Assembly (NCBI GenBank): GCA_900770925.1
Contig: CAAGLY010000007.1
Location: 1 to 57,153 of the forward strand
DNA length: 57,153 nucleotides
Direction of reading: 5' to 3'
Source: Bacilli bacterium
GTDB taxonomy: Bacteria > Bacillota_I > Bacilli_A > RFN20 > CAG-288
Part shown: positions 35,262-44,867 of the stretch, in pieces
How positions within the stretch are numbered: position 1 is the stretch's first letter
How the letters are laid out: every line of letters begins with the position of its first letter
The notes under the pieces: generated by a model
Told to the model about the DNA's origin: nothing
The model's database searches: none
What the model saw: the letters and a program-made list of their open reading frames with translations, nothing else
Translations under genes and position numbers: made by a program

Positions 35262-35305
35262 CTCTTTTATCAAACAGCCGTTTCTGATAAGAAAATAGAC
35301 AGCTT

Positions 35306-35338
35306 ATCCCCTGCGATTAAAACATAATCACAGGGGAT
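35306..35338 (+). terminator. Large hairpin between tetR and oleate hydratase
   Basis: Stem of 13 pairs in 14 (35306-35319 with 35325-35338), 5-nt loop, then a T-rich stretch. Most likely the tetR terminator. Being nearly palindromic in a regulator's flank it could instead be an operator, which I consider less likely. Confidence 0.55.
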
Positions 35339-35411
35339 TTATTGTTTATTTTGATTTCCTTTTTCTGCCACTAGAATATCTACGAAACCAAAGACAAAGG
35401 AGGTTTACACC

Positions 35412-37205
35412 ATGTACTATTCAGCAGGAAACTATGAAGCATTCGCCCGTCCGGAGAAGCCAGAAGGAGTCGACAAGAAGTCCGCTTATATCATTGGAAC
35501 CGGTCTAGCCGGATTATCCGCAGCCTTCTACCTTGTCCGTGATGGACAGAGGAAAGGCGAACACATCCATGTTCTCGAGAAGCTCGACTTAGCCGGAGGA
35601 AGCTGTGATGGTCGCAAGGACATCACGAAAGGCTTCTATAGGCGCGGAGGCCGTGAAAGGGATAATCATTTCGAAGTCAGGTGGGATAGGTTCCGTTCCG
35701 TTCCTTCTATCGAGAATCCGGAGGTCTCTGTCTTAGACGAATACTATTGGCTCAACAAGCATGATCCGAACTATTCCCTCTGCCGTGCTACCGTCAGCTG
35801 TGGACAGGATGCCCACACCGATAAGCTCTTCAAATTAGATAAGGAATCCGCCTTAGCCCTTTCTAAGCTCTTCAGGACTCCGGAAAAGGATCTTGAAGAC
35901 AAAAAGATTTCTGAAGTCCTTCCGGAATCTTTCTGGAAAACCAACTTCTGGCTCTATTGGCAGACTAGGTTTGCCTTCCAGAAATGGTCTAGTGCATTAG
36001 AGAGGAAACGTTACCTCTGCCGTTATGTCCATCACATCGACGGACTTCCGGATTTCTCTGCTCTCCGTTTCACGAAGTACAACCAGTATGAGAGCAGGAT
36101 TCTTCCTCTTGTCCGTTACTTAGAGAGCCACGGAGTAACCATCGAATACGGAAGGGACGTCAAGAACGTCATCATCGAGACTGTCGGAGACAAAAAGGTA
36201 GCAAAGCAGATCGTCTATGTCAAAGACGGCAAAGAGCAGACCATCGATCTGATTGAAGATGACTTAGTCTTCATCACGAACGGATGCTGCACAGATACGA
36301 GCTGCTACGGTGATCAGACCCATGCTCCGGATCTTTCTAAGATCAAAAACGGAGAAGGTGAGTCCTGGGATAGGTGGAAAGCCATTGCCAAACAGGCAAA
36401 AGACGGCGAATACGGAAATCCGGATGCCTTCTGCAGCGATGTTGATGCCACCAACTGGAGGAGTGCGACCGTCGCCACCTCGAATGAAGAAATCATCGAC
36501 TACATCAGGAAGATCTGCAAACGTGATCCGCGTTCCGGCAAGGTCACCACTGGCGGCATTGTCACTGTCAAGGACAGCAGGGATAACTGGTATCTCTCCT
36601 GGACCATCAATCGTCAGCCTCAGTTCAAGAGTCAGGATAAGAACAGGATCCTTGTCTGGCTCTACTCCCTTAACACGAATAAGGAAGGAAACTACGTCAA
36701 GAAACCTAGGCGTGAGTGCACCGGCGAAGAAGTCTGCAAGGAATGGCTCTATCATATCGGAGTTCCGACTTCAGAGATTGACCGCCTTGCTAAAGAGGCC
36801 TGCAACACCACGACCTGCTTCAGGCCTTATATCAACGCTTTCTTCCAGCCGCGTAAGAATTCCGACCGTCCGTTAGTTGTTCCTAAAGGTGCCATCAACT
36901 TCGCCTTTATCGGACAGTTCGCAGAGACTCCGCGGGATACGATTTTCACCACAGAGTACTCCATCCGTACCGGAAGGGAAGCCGTCTATACCCTCCTCAA
37001 TGTCGACCGCGGTGTTCCGGAAGTCTGGGGCAGTGCCTATGATGTCCGTGAACTCCTCCGTGCCACCTACTACGCTCTTGATAAGAAGCCAATCAGCGAA
37101 GCTCCTCTCTCCTTCAAGGAAAAACAGCTGCTGAAGATTGCCTTAAAGAAAGTCAAAGACACTGACGTCGAGCTTCTGTTAAAAGACAGCGGCTTAATCA
37201 AGTAG
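35412..37205 (+). CDS. ohyA: Oleate hydratase
   Basis: 597 residues, full length. FAD-binding IIGTGLAGLSAAFY (GxGxxG near 29-34), then MRGGREMDNHFEVMWDMF, TMFAFQKWSSALEMKRYL and DGLPDFSALRFTKYNQYESM (AGG as Met) are strongly conserved in the MCRA family. It adds water across the cis-9 bond of unsaturated fatty acids, giving 10-hydroxystearate, a gut-bacterial way to detoxify host and dietary fatty acids. GGSMDG of relatives is GGSCDG here. Own SD (GGAGG) and terminator; the preceding TetR gene may regulate it. Confidence 0.96.
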   Translation: MYYSAGNYEAFARPEKPEGVDKKSAYIIGTGLAGLSAAFYLVRDGQRKGEHIHVLEKLDLAGGSCDGRKDITKGFYRRGGRERDNHFEVRWDRFRSVPSIENPEVSVLDEYYWLNKHDPNYSLCRATVSCGQDAHTDKLFKLDKESALALSKLFRTPEKDLEDKKISEVLPESFWKTNFWLYWQTRFAFQKWSSALERKRYLCRYVHHIDGLPDFSALRFTKYNQYESRILPLVRYLESHGVTIEYGRDVKNVIIETVGDKKVAKQIVYVKDGKEQTIDLIEDDLVFITNGCCTDTSCYGDQTHAPDLSKIKNGEGESWDRWKAIAKQAKDGEYGNPDAFCSDVDATNWRSATVATSNEEIIDYIRKICKRDPRSGKVTTGGIVTVKDSRDNWYLSWTINRQPQFKSQDKNRILVWLYSLNTNKEGNYVKKPRRECTGEEVCKEWLYHIGVPTSEIDRLAKEACNTTTCFRPYINAFFQPRKNSDRPLVVPKGAINFAFIGQFAETPRDTIFTTEYSIRTGREAVYTLLNVDRGVPEVWGSAYDVRELLRATYYALDKKPISEAPLSFKEKQLLKIALKKVKDTDVELLLKDSGLIK

Positions 37206-37233
37206 GCCTAATCGCCTTCTGTTTATCCACCAC

Positions 37234-37270
37234 AAAAAGGGAACGTCTTCCCCCTAGACGTTCCCTTTTT
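37234..37270. terminator. Bidirectional terminator
   Basis: Perfect 15-bp stem (37234-37248 with 37256-37270) with A and T runs at its base, between the convergent oleate hydratase and methyltransferase genes. Confidence 0.92.
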
Positions 37271-37283
37271 GCATGCTTGCTTT

Positions 37284-38558
37284 TTAAACGGTCTGAACCC
37301 GGAGTCCTTTCGGAAGGTAGTTTTTCACTTGGTTCTTGATTTTCTTTCCAAAGCCAAGTCTCCTTCCTTTATAGGAAAGGACGACTAGTCCGTCTTTTTC
37401 CTTCGAATCCGTTTTAATCTGGTTACCGGAAAGATAACGGATTGCTTCAGGATGTTCTAATTCAAGGACAGGAAGTCCTTGAATGACTTTAGAATAGGCA
37501 TAGTCATACTCACATTTAGGATAAGGAGAAGTATCCTTGATTTTCAGTCCGGGAGAGATGAAAGGAAGGGACTCAAACTCTTTATACCTCTTTGAGAGGT
37601 AGTATTCCCTCTTCCGATAAGAAAAGACATGGTCTTTTAAAGCAAAAGGAGTAAGAGAATAACTCTCGCCTGACTTCTTCTTCCTAATAGCAAAATAGAT
37701 TCCTTCTCCGTCATAGATTCCAGGAATCATATGATAGCCGATATCTTTTTTTCCATTAATAACATCTTTTGTGACAGAAAGAGAGACAAGTTTAAGTTCA
37801 GGATGCTTTTTCCTGATTCTGATTACCTGTTCTTCATCCTCTTCTATGGAAAGAGAACAGGTTGAATAGCAGAGATATCCATCTTTCTTAAGCAAGGACA
37901 CTGCCTTCTCCAGAAGGGATTCCTGAATAGGAAGAAGTCGGGACACTTTCTCTGATGAATAATCATCCCTCCTCTTCTCCTCTTTCCGGATCCTCCCTGA
38001 ACCAGAGCAGGGAGCATCAAGAATAACCAAATCAAAGCAGGACTCCCTTTTCAGATTCATCGGATCCCTAGAGAAGGAGAGAAGATTATCAAGTCCTAGC
38101 TTATCTGCATTCTTCTGGATTTCTACAGCCCGGCTATAAGAAAGATCGTTAGCTAAATACAAACCGTCAGGACGGCGGAAATCTAAGGCAATGCTCTTCC
38201 CGCCCGGCGCTGCACATAAATCAATCGAAACAAAATCCTTTGGGAGCAGATCCGCTAAGAAAAGAGAGGGATAGGCACTAGAGGGATCAAGAATATAGAA
38301 GGCCCCTGCTGCCTGTTCTACACTCTTGCCAAGCGGATACATTTTCTTATCGAAACGGAAAAGGAGAGGGTCGTTATCCTCTTTTCTGAGATAAGGAAAG
38401 GAGTTCCTCCTTTCCTTATCCGTGAAATGAGACGGATTAATTAATGCGCCGCTTATCGGATCATCGCTGAGATGCTCCTGAAAAGCGAGAATTGCCTCTT
38501 TTCCGCAATAGGGCGTAAGAAGAGAGGAAAAATCAAATTTTATGGCTGTTTGCTTCAT
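37284..38558 (-). CDS. RsmF/NOL1-NOP2-Sun RNA m5C methyltransferase
   Basis: About 424 residues from the ATG at 38558, chosen because AAGG lies 7 bp before it; an ATG 30 bp further upstream lacks an SD. SAM-binding IDLCAAPGGKSIAL, catalytic DAPCSGSGMI (AGG as Met) then RKEEK, and YSTCSLSIEEDEEQV carry the two cysteines of the m5C mechanism. The C-terminal part (LEHPEAIRYLSGNQI, GWGK-like LGFGKKIKNQVKNYL) resembles the RsmF PUA-like domain. It methylates cytosine in rRNA; position not assignable here. Confidence 0.9.
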   Translation of the reverse strand: MKQTAIKFDFSSLLTPYCGKEAILAFQEHLSDDPISGALINPSHFTDKERRNSFPYLRKEDNDPLLFRFDKKMYPLGKSVEQAAGAFYILDPSSAYPSLFLADLLPKDFVSIDLCAAPGGKSIALDFRRPDGLYLANDLSYSRAVEIQKNADKLGLDNLLSFSRDPMNLKRESCFDLVILDAPCSGSGRIRKEEKRRDDYSSEKVSRLLPIQESLLEKAVSLLKKDGYLCYSTCSLSIEEDEEQVIRIRKKHPELKLVSLSVTKDVINGKKDIGYHMIPGIYDGEGIYFAIRKKKSGESYSLTPFALKDHVFSYRKREYYLSKRYKEFESLPFISPGLKIKDTSPYPKCEYDYAYSKVIQGLPVLELEHPEAIRYLSGNQIKTDSKEKDGLVVLSYKGRRLGFGKKIKNQVKNYLPKGLRVQTV

Positions 38559-38629
38559 GCTATACCTTACCAAAATAGATTTTATCATATATAATAAAGT
38601 GCAGTTAAGAACAGCGCGAGGGATAAAGT

Positions 38630-39133
38630 ATGATTACAAGAAAGACGAGCATCAAAACGAAGACTACAGACAACGAAGAAAAAGAAGGATTCTACGCCAA
38701 GCCGCTTAGGGAAGTCTCTCAGGTTATTCCGGTCGATGGCGGAGGAGATGTCTACCTAGTACAGGGCAATAAGAAGTTCCAGCTCCGTGCCCGTAAATCC
38801 GAAATCTACGATGTGGAAGAATGGGTATTCAAAGGAACCCTTATTCAGGGACAGGAAATCCGTTTCTCCCATAAAGACGGACGGAGTATTCCTATCCGGG
38901 AATCTTCCAACTGCGGATACACCTTAGTCGGCATTGCAAAAAAGAATTTCGAAGCTAAGCATGCACTGATTGCCAGGGGTGAAACCACTGATGATCAGGT
39001 TTACATCTACACGAACAAGAATTCGACTCTCTTTTACATCGGAGAAACCGGTGAAAAAGAGTTATTCATCCGGATTTATGATAATCTATCCGGCATAGAT
39101 AACGACCGCTGGGTCGTTGTCTCTAGGAAATAG
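38630..39133 (+). CDS. Hypothetical protein
   Basis: 167 residues, not recognised. No signal peptide or membrane segment. It has a polar start (MITRKTSIKTKTTDNEEKEG), then mixed beta-like stretches such as DVYLVQGNKKFQL and LFYIGETGEKELFI, suggesting a soluble beta-rich domain. GAGGGAT SD before the ATG. The initiating region is divergent from the methyltransferase. A nucleoside phosphorylase follows after about 45 bp, so the two are probably cotranscribed. Confidence 0.7.
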   Translation: MITRKTSIKTKTTDNEEKEGFYAKPLREVSQVIPVDGGGDVYLVQGNKKFQLRARKSEIYDVEEWVFKGTLIQGQEIRFSHKDGRSIPIRESSNCGYTLVGIAKKNFEAKHALIARGETTDDQVYIYTNKNSTLFYIGETGEKELFIRIYDNLSGIDNDRWVVVSRK

Positions 39134-39176
39134 AGTCAGTTAGTCCGTCGGTCAGACGGAAAAGAAAGGTAAGACT

Positions 39177-40514
39177 ATGGATAGGATTGGAATCATCGAA
39201 AAGAAAAAATTCGGGAAACCGCTCAAGAAAGAGGAAATCCGCTATTGGATCAAGAACTACGTCAAGGGCACTATTCCGGATTATCAGGTAGCCGCTCTGT
39301 TAATGGCTATCCGCTTAAACGGAAGGACCAAGCAGGAAACCTTCGACCTCAATGAGGCAAGGAGGAACTCCGGCGAAACTTTGGATTTAAGCAAGATTCC
39401 CGGTGTCAAAGTCGATAAGCATTCCACAGGAGGTGTCGGAGACAAGACTTCGATGGCTCTCTGTCCGATGATTGCTGCCTTAGGTCTTAAAGTCGCGAAA
39501 AGGTCAGGCCGTGGCTTAGGCTTCACGGGCGGAACCCTAGATAAACTGGAATCCATTCCGGGAAGGGGCGTCACTCTTTCCCCGCATGACTTCATTGAAC
39601 AGGTCAGTAAGGTCGGAAGGGCCATTATCGGCCAGAGTGAGGAAATCGATCCCGCCGATAAGAAGCTCTATGCCTTACGGGATGTCACCGGAACAGTCGA
39701 TTCAATTCCGCTTATTGCATCCTCTATCATGTCAAAGAAATTGGCTGCTGGATGTGATTGCATCTTACTGGATGTCAAATACGGATCTGGTGCTTTTAGG
39801 CCAACAAAGGAAAGTGCCGAAGAGCTTGCTAAATGCATGGTCGAAATCGGCAACTACTTCAAGAAGGACGTCCGTGCTGAAATCACGAACAGGAACGAGC
39901 CTTTAGGACGGGCTGTCGGTAATATCCTGGAAGTCGAAGAAGCAATCAATACCTTAAGGGGCAAAGGACCAAAGGACTTCACGGAGCTCTGCCTTTCTTC
40001 CGGTGCTACCCTGTTAAGGCAGGCAAAGAGGTACGATAGCCGGAATGAGGCGGTTGCCGCACTAAAGGAAACCATTACTAACGGTAAGGCACTGAAAGTC
40101 TTTAAGGCCTTTGTCAAAGCCCAGGGCGGAGATATTAGCTATCTTGATGATAGGACTCTCTTCCCTAAGGCCCGCTATAGTTTCGAAGTCCGTTCCATCA
40201 AGGAAGGATATGTCTCGGCAAGGAACACGATGGGTATCGGCTTAGCTTCTAGGCATTTAGGTGCCGGAAGAGAGACCAAGGACGATATCATCGATCCGAC
40301 CGCCGGTATTGTCATTAACAAGAAGATCGGTGACAAGGTCAGCAAAGGCGACCTGTTAGCCACTAGGTACTCTGAACGTCCGAATATCTCTAACCTCAGC
40401 GCAGATATCTTAAACGACTATGACTTCTCCGATACTCCGGTTCCGGAGCAGAAGGTCGTAGAAGAGCTGATCAGCAGGGGCAAAGACGGTAAATTCATCA
40501 TCGAGAAAGAATAA
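39177..40514 (+). CDS. pdp: Pyrimidine-nucleoside (thymidine) phosphorylase
   Basis: 445 residues. DKHSTGGVGDKTSMAL is the phosphate-binding loop; AKMSGRGLGFTGGTLDKLES, PADKKLYALRDVTGTV, SIPLIASSIMSKKLAAG, YGSGAFMPT and ITNMNEPLGRAVGN define the family, with each of those Met written AGG except SIMSKK and the Arg codons CGN. It splits thymidine, uridine or deoxyuridine with phosphate, salvaging sugar phosphate. The family signature spans AKMSGRGLGFTGGT. SD AAAGG. The stop is 5 bp before an ABC-F gene. Confidence 0.95.
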   Translation: MDRIGIIEKKKFGKPLKKEEIRYWIKNYVKGTIPDYQVAALLMAIRLNGRTKQETFDLNEARRNSGETLDLSKIPGVKVDKHSTGGVGDKTSMALCPMIAALGLKVAKRSGRGLGFTGGTLDKLESIPGRGVTLSPHDFIEQVSKVGRAIIGQSEEIDPADKKLYALRDVTGTVDSIPLIASSIMSKKLAAGCDCILLDVKYGSGAFRPTKESAEELAKCMVEIGNYFKKDVRAEITNRNEPLGRAVGNILEVEEAINTLRGKGPKDFTELCLSSGATLLRQAKRYDSRNEAVAALKETITNGKALKVFKAFVKAQGGDISYLDDRTLFPKARYSFEVRSIKEGYVSARNTMGIGLASRHLGAGRETKDDIIDPTAGIVINKKIGDKVSKGDLLATRYSERPNISNLSADILNDYDFSDTPVPEQKVVEELISRGKDGKFIIEKE

Positions 40515-40519
40515 TTATT

Positions 40520-42430
40520 ATGCCAATCCTGCTCTCCGTCCAGAATCTAACAAAGGAATTTTCAGGAGAACGGCTCTTCGAGCCGCTCTCTTTTGTGTTA
40601 AGAGACCACGATAAGACTGCCGTTTTAGGCCCAAATGGCACTGGGAAATCGACTCTGATCAAGAGGATTCTAGGTCAGGTGGAGAAGACAAGCGGAAACA
40701 TTGTCTTTTCTAAGAACATCACTCTTGGCTACTTAAGCCAGGATGTCATCGATAATCCGGAGCATACCCTCTATCAGGAATGCGAGGATGTCTTCCGCGC
40801 CCTGAAAGAGGAAGAGGAGAAGAGGAATAGGCTGACCAAGAAGAGGACTGAAGATCCGAATAACAGGAAATTGGTGGACGAATACGCTAAGCTTCAGTCA
40901 GACTTCGAAGCCAAGGAAGGTTACTCCTATCACTATAAGATTGATAGGATTCTGAATAGGTTCTCTTTCCGCAAAGAGGACTATGACCGGAAGATATCGA
41001 CCTTCTCCGGCGGAGAAAAGACACGTGTCGCTTTCGCTAAGCTTCTCCTTGTCAATCCGGATATCCTGATTCTCGATGAGCCGACTAACCACCTAGATAT
41101 TATCTCCATCGAATGGCTCGAAGATTACCTGAAGTCTTATCAAGGGGCTGTGCTATTTGTTTCCCATGATATTGCTTTTGTACGCCATCTTGCTGATCAC
41201 ATCTTAGATATCGATAACAAAGTTTTCACTAGGTACAATACTACTTACGATAATTTCGCTATTGAAAAGAAGAACCGCTATGAGAACCTTTTGGCCCAGT
41301 ATGAGAGACAGGAAGAGGAGAAAGCAAAGCTTGAACGTTTTATCACCTTCTACAGGCCGAAGCCGAGATTTGCTTCCCGGGCAAGAGACCGTGTCCATAA
41401 GCTAGACCGGTTAGAAAAGACCAGCATTATTGATCCCACTCACAAAGAAAGAACCCTCAACAGGGGACTCAAAGGTGAAATCCGGGAAGGAAAGAAACTG
41501 ATTGAATTCAATGATGTCTCGGTCGGTTATGACTCTCCTTTGATTTCCTCGATTACCTTTACCCTCTGCGGAAAAGACCATCTTGCGGTCATGGGTGCTA
41601 ACGGAATCGGAAAGTCTACTTTCGGAAAAGTCTTAAGGAACGAAAGGCAGCCTTATTCCGGAAATAGGCGGAGATACTTCCATAGGACAAGGGGTGTCTT
41701 ACGTCAGGATATCCGCTCTTATTCCTCCGAAGAAACACTCTTTGAGCATTTCCGGAATCTCTATCCCAAAAGGTCTAATCAGGAAATCTATTCCGGACTT
41801 GGCCGTTATGCCTTCACCTATGAAGAGGCCAATGAAAAAAAACTCTGCAATCTATCCGGCGGAGAATTAAGGAGAATCGAAATCCTTCAGCTATCTAGGG
41901 AGAACTATGACCTGCTCCTTCTTGATGAACCGACAAACCATCTCGATAGGAGGTCTATCTCTGAGCTAGTCGATGCGTTAAACCAGTATGAAGGAACACT
42001 AGTCATTATTTCCCATGACCGTGATTTTATCGACAAGACCTGCAATAAGGTTCTCTATTTCTACGAGAAGAAAGGATACTACTATGAGGGCTCCTATGAA
42101 GACTTCAAGGAGCATGATCTGAATAAGATCAGGCAGGAAGAGAAGGAAGCCTTAGAAGCCAAGCAGAAAGAAAAGCGGGAAAGGAAGCACGAAGAACTTC
42201 TCAAGAAGAAAGAAGAGAACAAGTCCAAGACCCGTGCCACCCGTCTTTCCCCTGAGAAGATCAGGGAAAAAATCGACAAGAGGGAAGCAAAGAAAAAAGA
42301 ATTGTCCGATAGCTGCTATCTTGAAGAAAACTATACGGACAGCAAGAAGAGGGAAGCTATTTCGAAAGAGAGGGAAGAGCTCGATGCTCAGCTTAAGGAT
42401 CTCTACGCTCAGCTTGAACTTGCTAGGTAG
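40520..42430 (+). CDS. ABC-F family ATPase
   Basis: 636 residues with two ATPase domains in one soluble chain and no membrane part. First domain: GPNGTGKST, FSGGEKTRVAFAKLL, LILDEPTNHLD. Linker of about 80 residues, rich in Arg and Lys (KPRFASRARDRVHKLDRLE), which in ABC-F proteins reaches into the ribosomal peptidyl site. Second domain: GANGIGKST, LSGGELRRIEILQLS, LLLDEPTNHLD. The C-terminal tail is a charged coiled coil. Translation factor or ribosome-protection role; subtype not clear (Uup/YdiF-like by the coiled-coil tail). Confidence 0.92.
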   Translation: MPILLSVQNLTKEFSGERLFEPLSFVLRDHDKTAVLGPNGTGKSTLIKRILGQVEKTSGNIVFSKNITLGYLSQDVIDNPEHTLYQECEDVFRALKEEEEKRNRLTKKRTEDPNNRKLVDEYAKLQSDFEAKEGYSYHYKIDRILNRFSFRKEDYDRKISTFSGGEKTRVAFAKLLLVNPDILILDEPTNHLDIISIEWLEDYLKSYQGAVLFVSHDIAFVRHLADHILDIDNKVFTRYNTTYDNFAIEKKNRYENLLAQYERQEEEKAKLERFITFYRPKPRFASRARDRVHKLDRLEKTSIIDPTHKERTLNRGLKGEIREGKKLIEFNDVSVGYDSPLISSITFTLCGKDHLAVMGANGIGKSTFGKVLRNERQPYSGNRRRYFHRTRGVLRQDIRSYSSEETLFEHFRNLYPKRSNQEIYSGLGRYAFTYEEANEKKLCNLSGGELRRIEILQLSRENYDLLLLDEPTNHLDRRSISELVDALNQYEGTLVIISHDRDFIDKTCNKVLYFYEKKGYYYEGSYEDFKEHDLNKIRQEEKEALEAKQKEKRERKHEELLKKKEENKSKTRATRLSPEKIREKIDKREAKKKELSDSCYLEENYTDSKKREAISKEREELDAQLKDLYAQLELAR

Positions 42431-42542
42431 GTAAATACCGCTTTCATTATCAAAAAACCGGAAATTTTATTTCTATCCCTATTGTCAATCGGTATAATAA
42501 AACATTGTGAAAACTTCGTTTTTGTGATGAAGGAGATTATTT

Positions 42543-44381
42543 ATGAATGACAAAATTCGAAATGTAGCGATTATTGCCCATGTCGACCACGGCAAAACTA
42601 CCCTTGTCGACGCTCTTTTAAAGACTAGCGGCACTTTCCGTGATAACGAAAAGGTCATGGTCCGTGCAAGGGATAATAACCCGATTGAGCATGAGCGCGG
42701 CATAACCATTTTAGCTAAGACCACCGGTATCAACTACAACGGCTATAAGATCAACATCGTCGACACTCCTGGCCATGCCGATTTCTCCGGAGAAGTCGAG
42801 CGTATCAGGAACATGGTCGATGGCGTCTGCCTTCTTGTCGATGCTTTCGACGGACCTAGGCCGCAGACCCGCTTTGTCTTAAAGCAGGCTATCTCCTACC
42901 ATCTCAAGACTGTTGTCATCATCAACAAGGTCGACCGTCCGGGTGCTAACCCCCAGAAGGCCCTCGATGATGTCCTTAACCTGTTCAGGGAATTAGGCGC
43001 TGATGATACTCAGCTTGACTTCCCGGTCATCTATACTTCTGCTCTCAACAGGACTTCCTCCTATACTCCGGACTTAGAAAGCCAGAAATACGGAAGGAAT
43101 CCGATCTTCGAAACCATTATCAAGACCATTCCTGCTCCTAAGGCAGACGGAGACCAGCCTCTCCAGTTCCAGCCTTCCCTTCTCGACTACAACCGTTATG
43201 TCGGACGTATCGGAATCGGACGTATCGACCGCGGTCAGCTTCATCTTGGCGATTCGGTCACCTGTGTCCGTCTCGACAAGACCACGGAGAACTTCAAGAT
43301 TACGAAGCTCTTTACCTATCATGGGCTTGACCGCAGGGAAGTCGATCATGTCGATAGCGGAGATATCTGCGGTATCGCCGGTCTTCCGGACATCATGGTC
43401 GGCGAGACTGTCTGTCTTCCGGACCATTTAGATCCGCTTCCGCCTCTCCGTATCGATGAGCCGACAAGGCGTAGGACTTTTGCCGCTAACGATTCTCCTT
43501 TTGCCGGACATGACGGAACCCTTCTCACTGCTCAGAAGATTCAGGACCGCCTTTACGAAGAGAGCCAGAAGGATGTCTCCAGGCGTTTTGAAATCAACCA
43601 TGTCGACCAATCTTTCCAGGTTGTCGGACGTGGTGAACTCCACCTCTCTGTTTTAATCGAGACTAGGCGCCGTGAAGGCTTCGAACTCCAGGCCTCTAAG
43701 CCGCAGGTTATCACCAAGAGGATTGACGGCGTCGAATGCGAACCGTTCGAGGACCTGCAGATTGATGTTCCGGATGAATATGCCGGCAATGTCAGGCAGC
43801 TTGTCGGAAGCCGCTGTGCTGAAACCATCTCCAGGAATGAGGAAAACGGTCAGACCCGTTTAGTCTATGTCATTCCTTCCCGCGGACTTATCTCCTTCAT
43901 GAACACCTTCAGGACCTTAACCAAAGGTTATGGCATCATCAACCACTCCTTCAAGGAATATCGTCCGAAGATCAATAAACCGATCGGAACCCGTAACTTA
44001 GGCGTACTTGTCGCTACCGATCAGGGCAAATCCACCGCTTATGCAATCAAATCTGCCGAAGACCGCGGAACTAGGTTCATCGGGCCTGGTATCGACGTCT
44101 ATGAAGGCAGGATCGTCGGAGAAAACAAGTATCCGATGGATCTTGCCGTCAATGTCGTCAAGACTAAGGCATTGAACAACGAACGTAACTCCAATAAGGA
44201 TGTCACAATCGTTCTGAAATCTCCTCGCCGCAGGTCGATGGAAGACTGCTTAGACTACATCAACACCGATGAGCTCTGCGAAATCACTCCGAAAGCCATC
44301 CGCAGGCGGAAAAAGATCCTTAACACTGCCGAACGTAAAAAGTTCGAAGCCCACCATCCTGAACTCTACGGAAAGAACTAA
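42543..44381 (+). CDS. typA: TypA/BipA ribosome-associated GTPase
   Basis: 612 residues. G1 AHVDHGKTT, switch ERGITI, G3 DTPGHADF, G4 NKVD; then GRGELHLSVLIE and the C-terminal IRMRKKIL. This gene is the best internal test of the code: by my count 19 AGG codons and 6 internal ATG. AGG falls at RAMDNNPIE, ERIMNMVDG, DGPMPQTRF, EPTMRMTF, IETMRREGF, YEGMIVGE and IRMRKK, all Met or an aliphatic residue in relatives, while conserved Arg is CGN throughout. TypA is an EF-G-like GTPase used in 50S assembly and stress growth. SD AAGGAGA; terminator follows. Confidence 0.97.
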   Translation: MNDKIRNVAIIAHVDHGKTTLVDALLKTSGTFRDNEKVMVRARDNNPIEHERGITILAKTTGINYNGYKINIVDTPGHADFSGEVERIRNMVDGVCLLVDAFDGPRPQTRFVLKQAISYHLKTVVIINKVDRPGANPQKALDDVLNLFRELGADDTQLDFPVIYTSALNRTSSYTPDLESQKYGRNPIFETIIKTIPAPKADGDQPLQFQPSLLDYNRYVGRIGIGRIDRGQLHLGDSVTCVRLDKTTENFKITKLFTYHGLDRREVDHVDSGDICGIAGLPDIMVGETVCLPDHLDPLPPLRIDEPTRRRTFAANDSPFAGHDGTLLTAQKIQDRLYEESQKDVSRRFEINHVDQSFQVVGRGELHLSVLIETRRREGFELQASKPQVITKRIDGVECEPFEDLQIDVPDEYAGNVRQLVGSRCAETISRNEENGQTRLVYVIPSRGLISFMNTFRTLTKGYGIINHSFKEYRPKINKPIGTRNLGVLVATDQGKSTAYAIKSAEDRGTRFIGPGIDVYEGRIVGENKYPMDLAVNVVKTKALNNERNSNKDVTIVLKSPRRRSMEDCLDYINTDELCEITPKAIRRRKKILNTAERKKFEAHHPELYGKN

Positions 44382-44395
44382 TCCAAATCAAAAAA

Positions 44396-44424
44396 GAGGC
44401 CGGCTGCAAAGCTGGTCTCTTTTT
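44396..44424 (+). terminator. Terminator of typA
   Basis: 10-pair stem (44396-44405 with 44410-44419, two G-U), GCAA loop, five T. Confidence 0.88.
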
Positions 44425-44560
44425 CGTTTTCCTATTTATCCTAGATTACCGATAGTTCCTTTATAGCTTCCATCTCTGACAAGGAAACAGGAGTTTCTGG
44501 TAACAGGAATAGCTAATAAAACTATTCTCTTTATCGAAAAACAGGATGTTTCCTTCCAAT

Positions 44561-44800
44561 ATATAGTGAGGCCGGATTGGAGGCGTTTGCCATGAGGTCT
44601 TATTTCGATGACCGTCAGGTCATAAAGGCTAAGCCAGGGTGAGTCAAAAAAAGGTTGTTAGGATCGTGAGGTATGTTCCAGACATACTTTCCGACCTAGC
44701 AACCATAATAAGGTTCATCATTAGTTTAGTCAGTCGGCTCTAGGATTTCAAGGGCTAGTCTCTTGATTCTCCTAGGCTGACCTCTGGCCTGGCGGCCACT
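44561..44800 (+). ncRNA. Candidate structured RNA of unknown class
   Basis: No open frame spans this region. Shown on the plus strand: an outer stem AGGCCGGA/TCTGGCCT (44569-44576 with 44783-44790) encloses a hairpin GGTTGTTAGG/CCTAGCAACC (44653-44662 with 44695-44704, with an inner GTATGT/ACATAC stem), and a second long hairpin (44733-44781, CTCTAGGATTTCAAG pairing with CTTGATTCTCCTAGG). A terminator-like hairpin follows at 44829-44860. I do not recognise RNase P, tmRNA, 6S, SRP or a riboswitch. Strand is not certain, because stems form on both strands. Confidence 0.4.
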
Positions 44801-44823
44801 CGGACTGTAATCTAGAAAAGAGA

Positions 44824-44860
44824 GAAAAAGCCGCCTGGACCAAAGGGGCCTTAGGCGGCT
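44824..44860 (-). terminator. Terminator of the MacB-like gene
   Basis: Stem AGCCGCCT/AGGCGGCT (44829-44836 with 44853-44860) and five T on the minus strand. On the plus strand it is followed by AATTTT, so it may also end the candidate RNA. Confidence 0.85.
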
Positions 44861-44867
44861 GAATTTT

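Noticed and set aside
44561..44800. RNase P RNA, tmRNA, SRP RNA or 6S RNA in the gap after typA
   Set aside because: None of the conserved blocks of those RNAs (for example GGAAAGTCC or ACAGAA...GGCTTA of RNase P, the tmRNA tag, the SRP GGAAGCAGC loop) is present.
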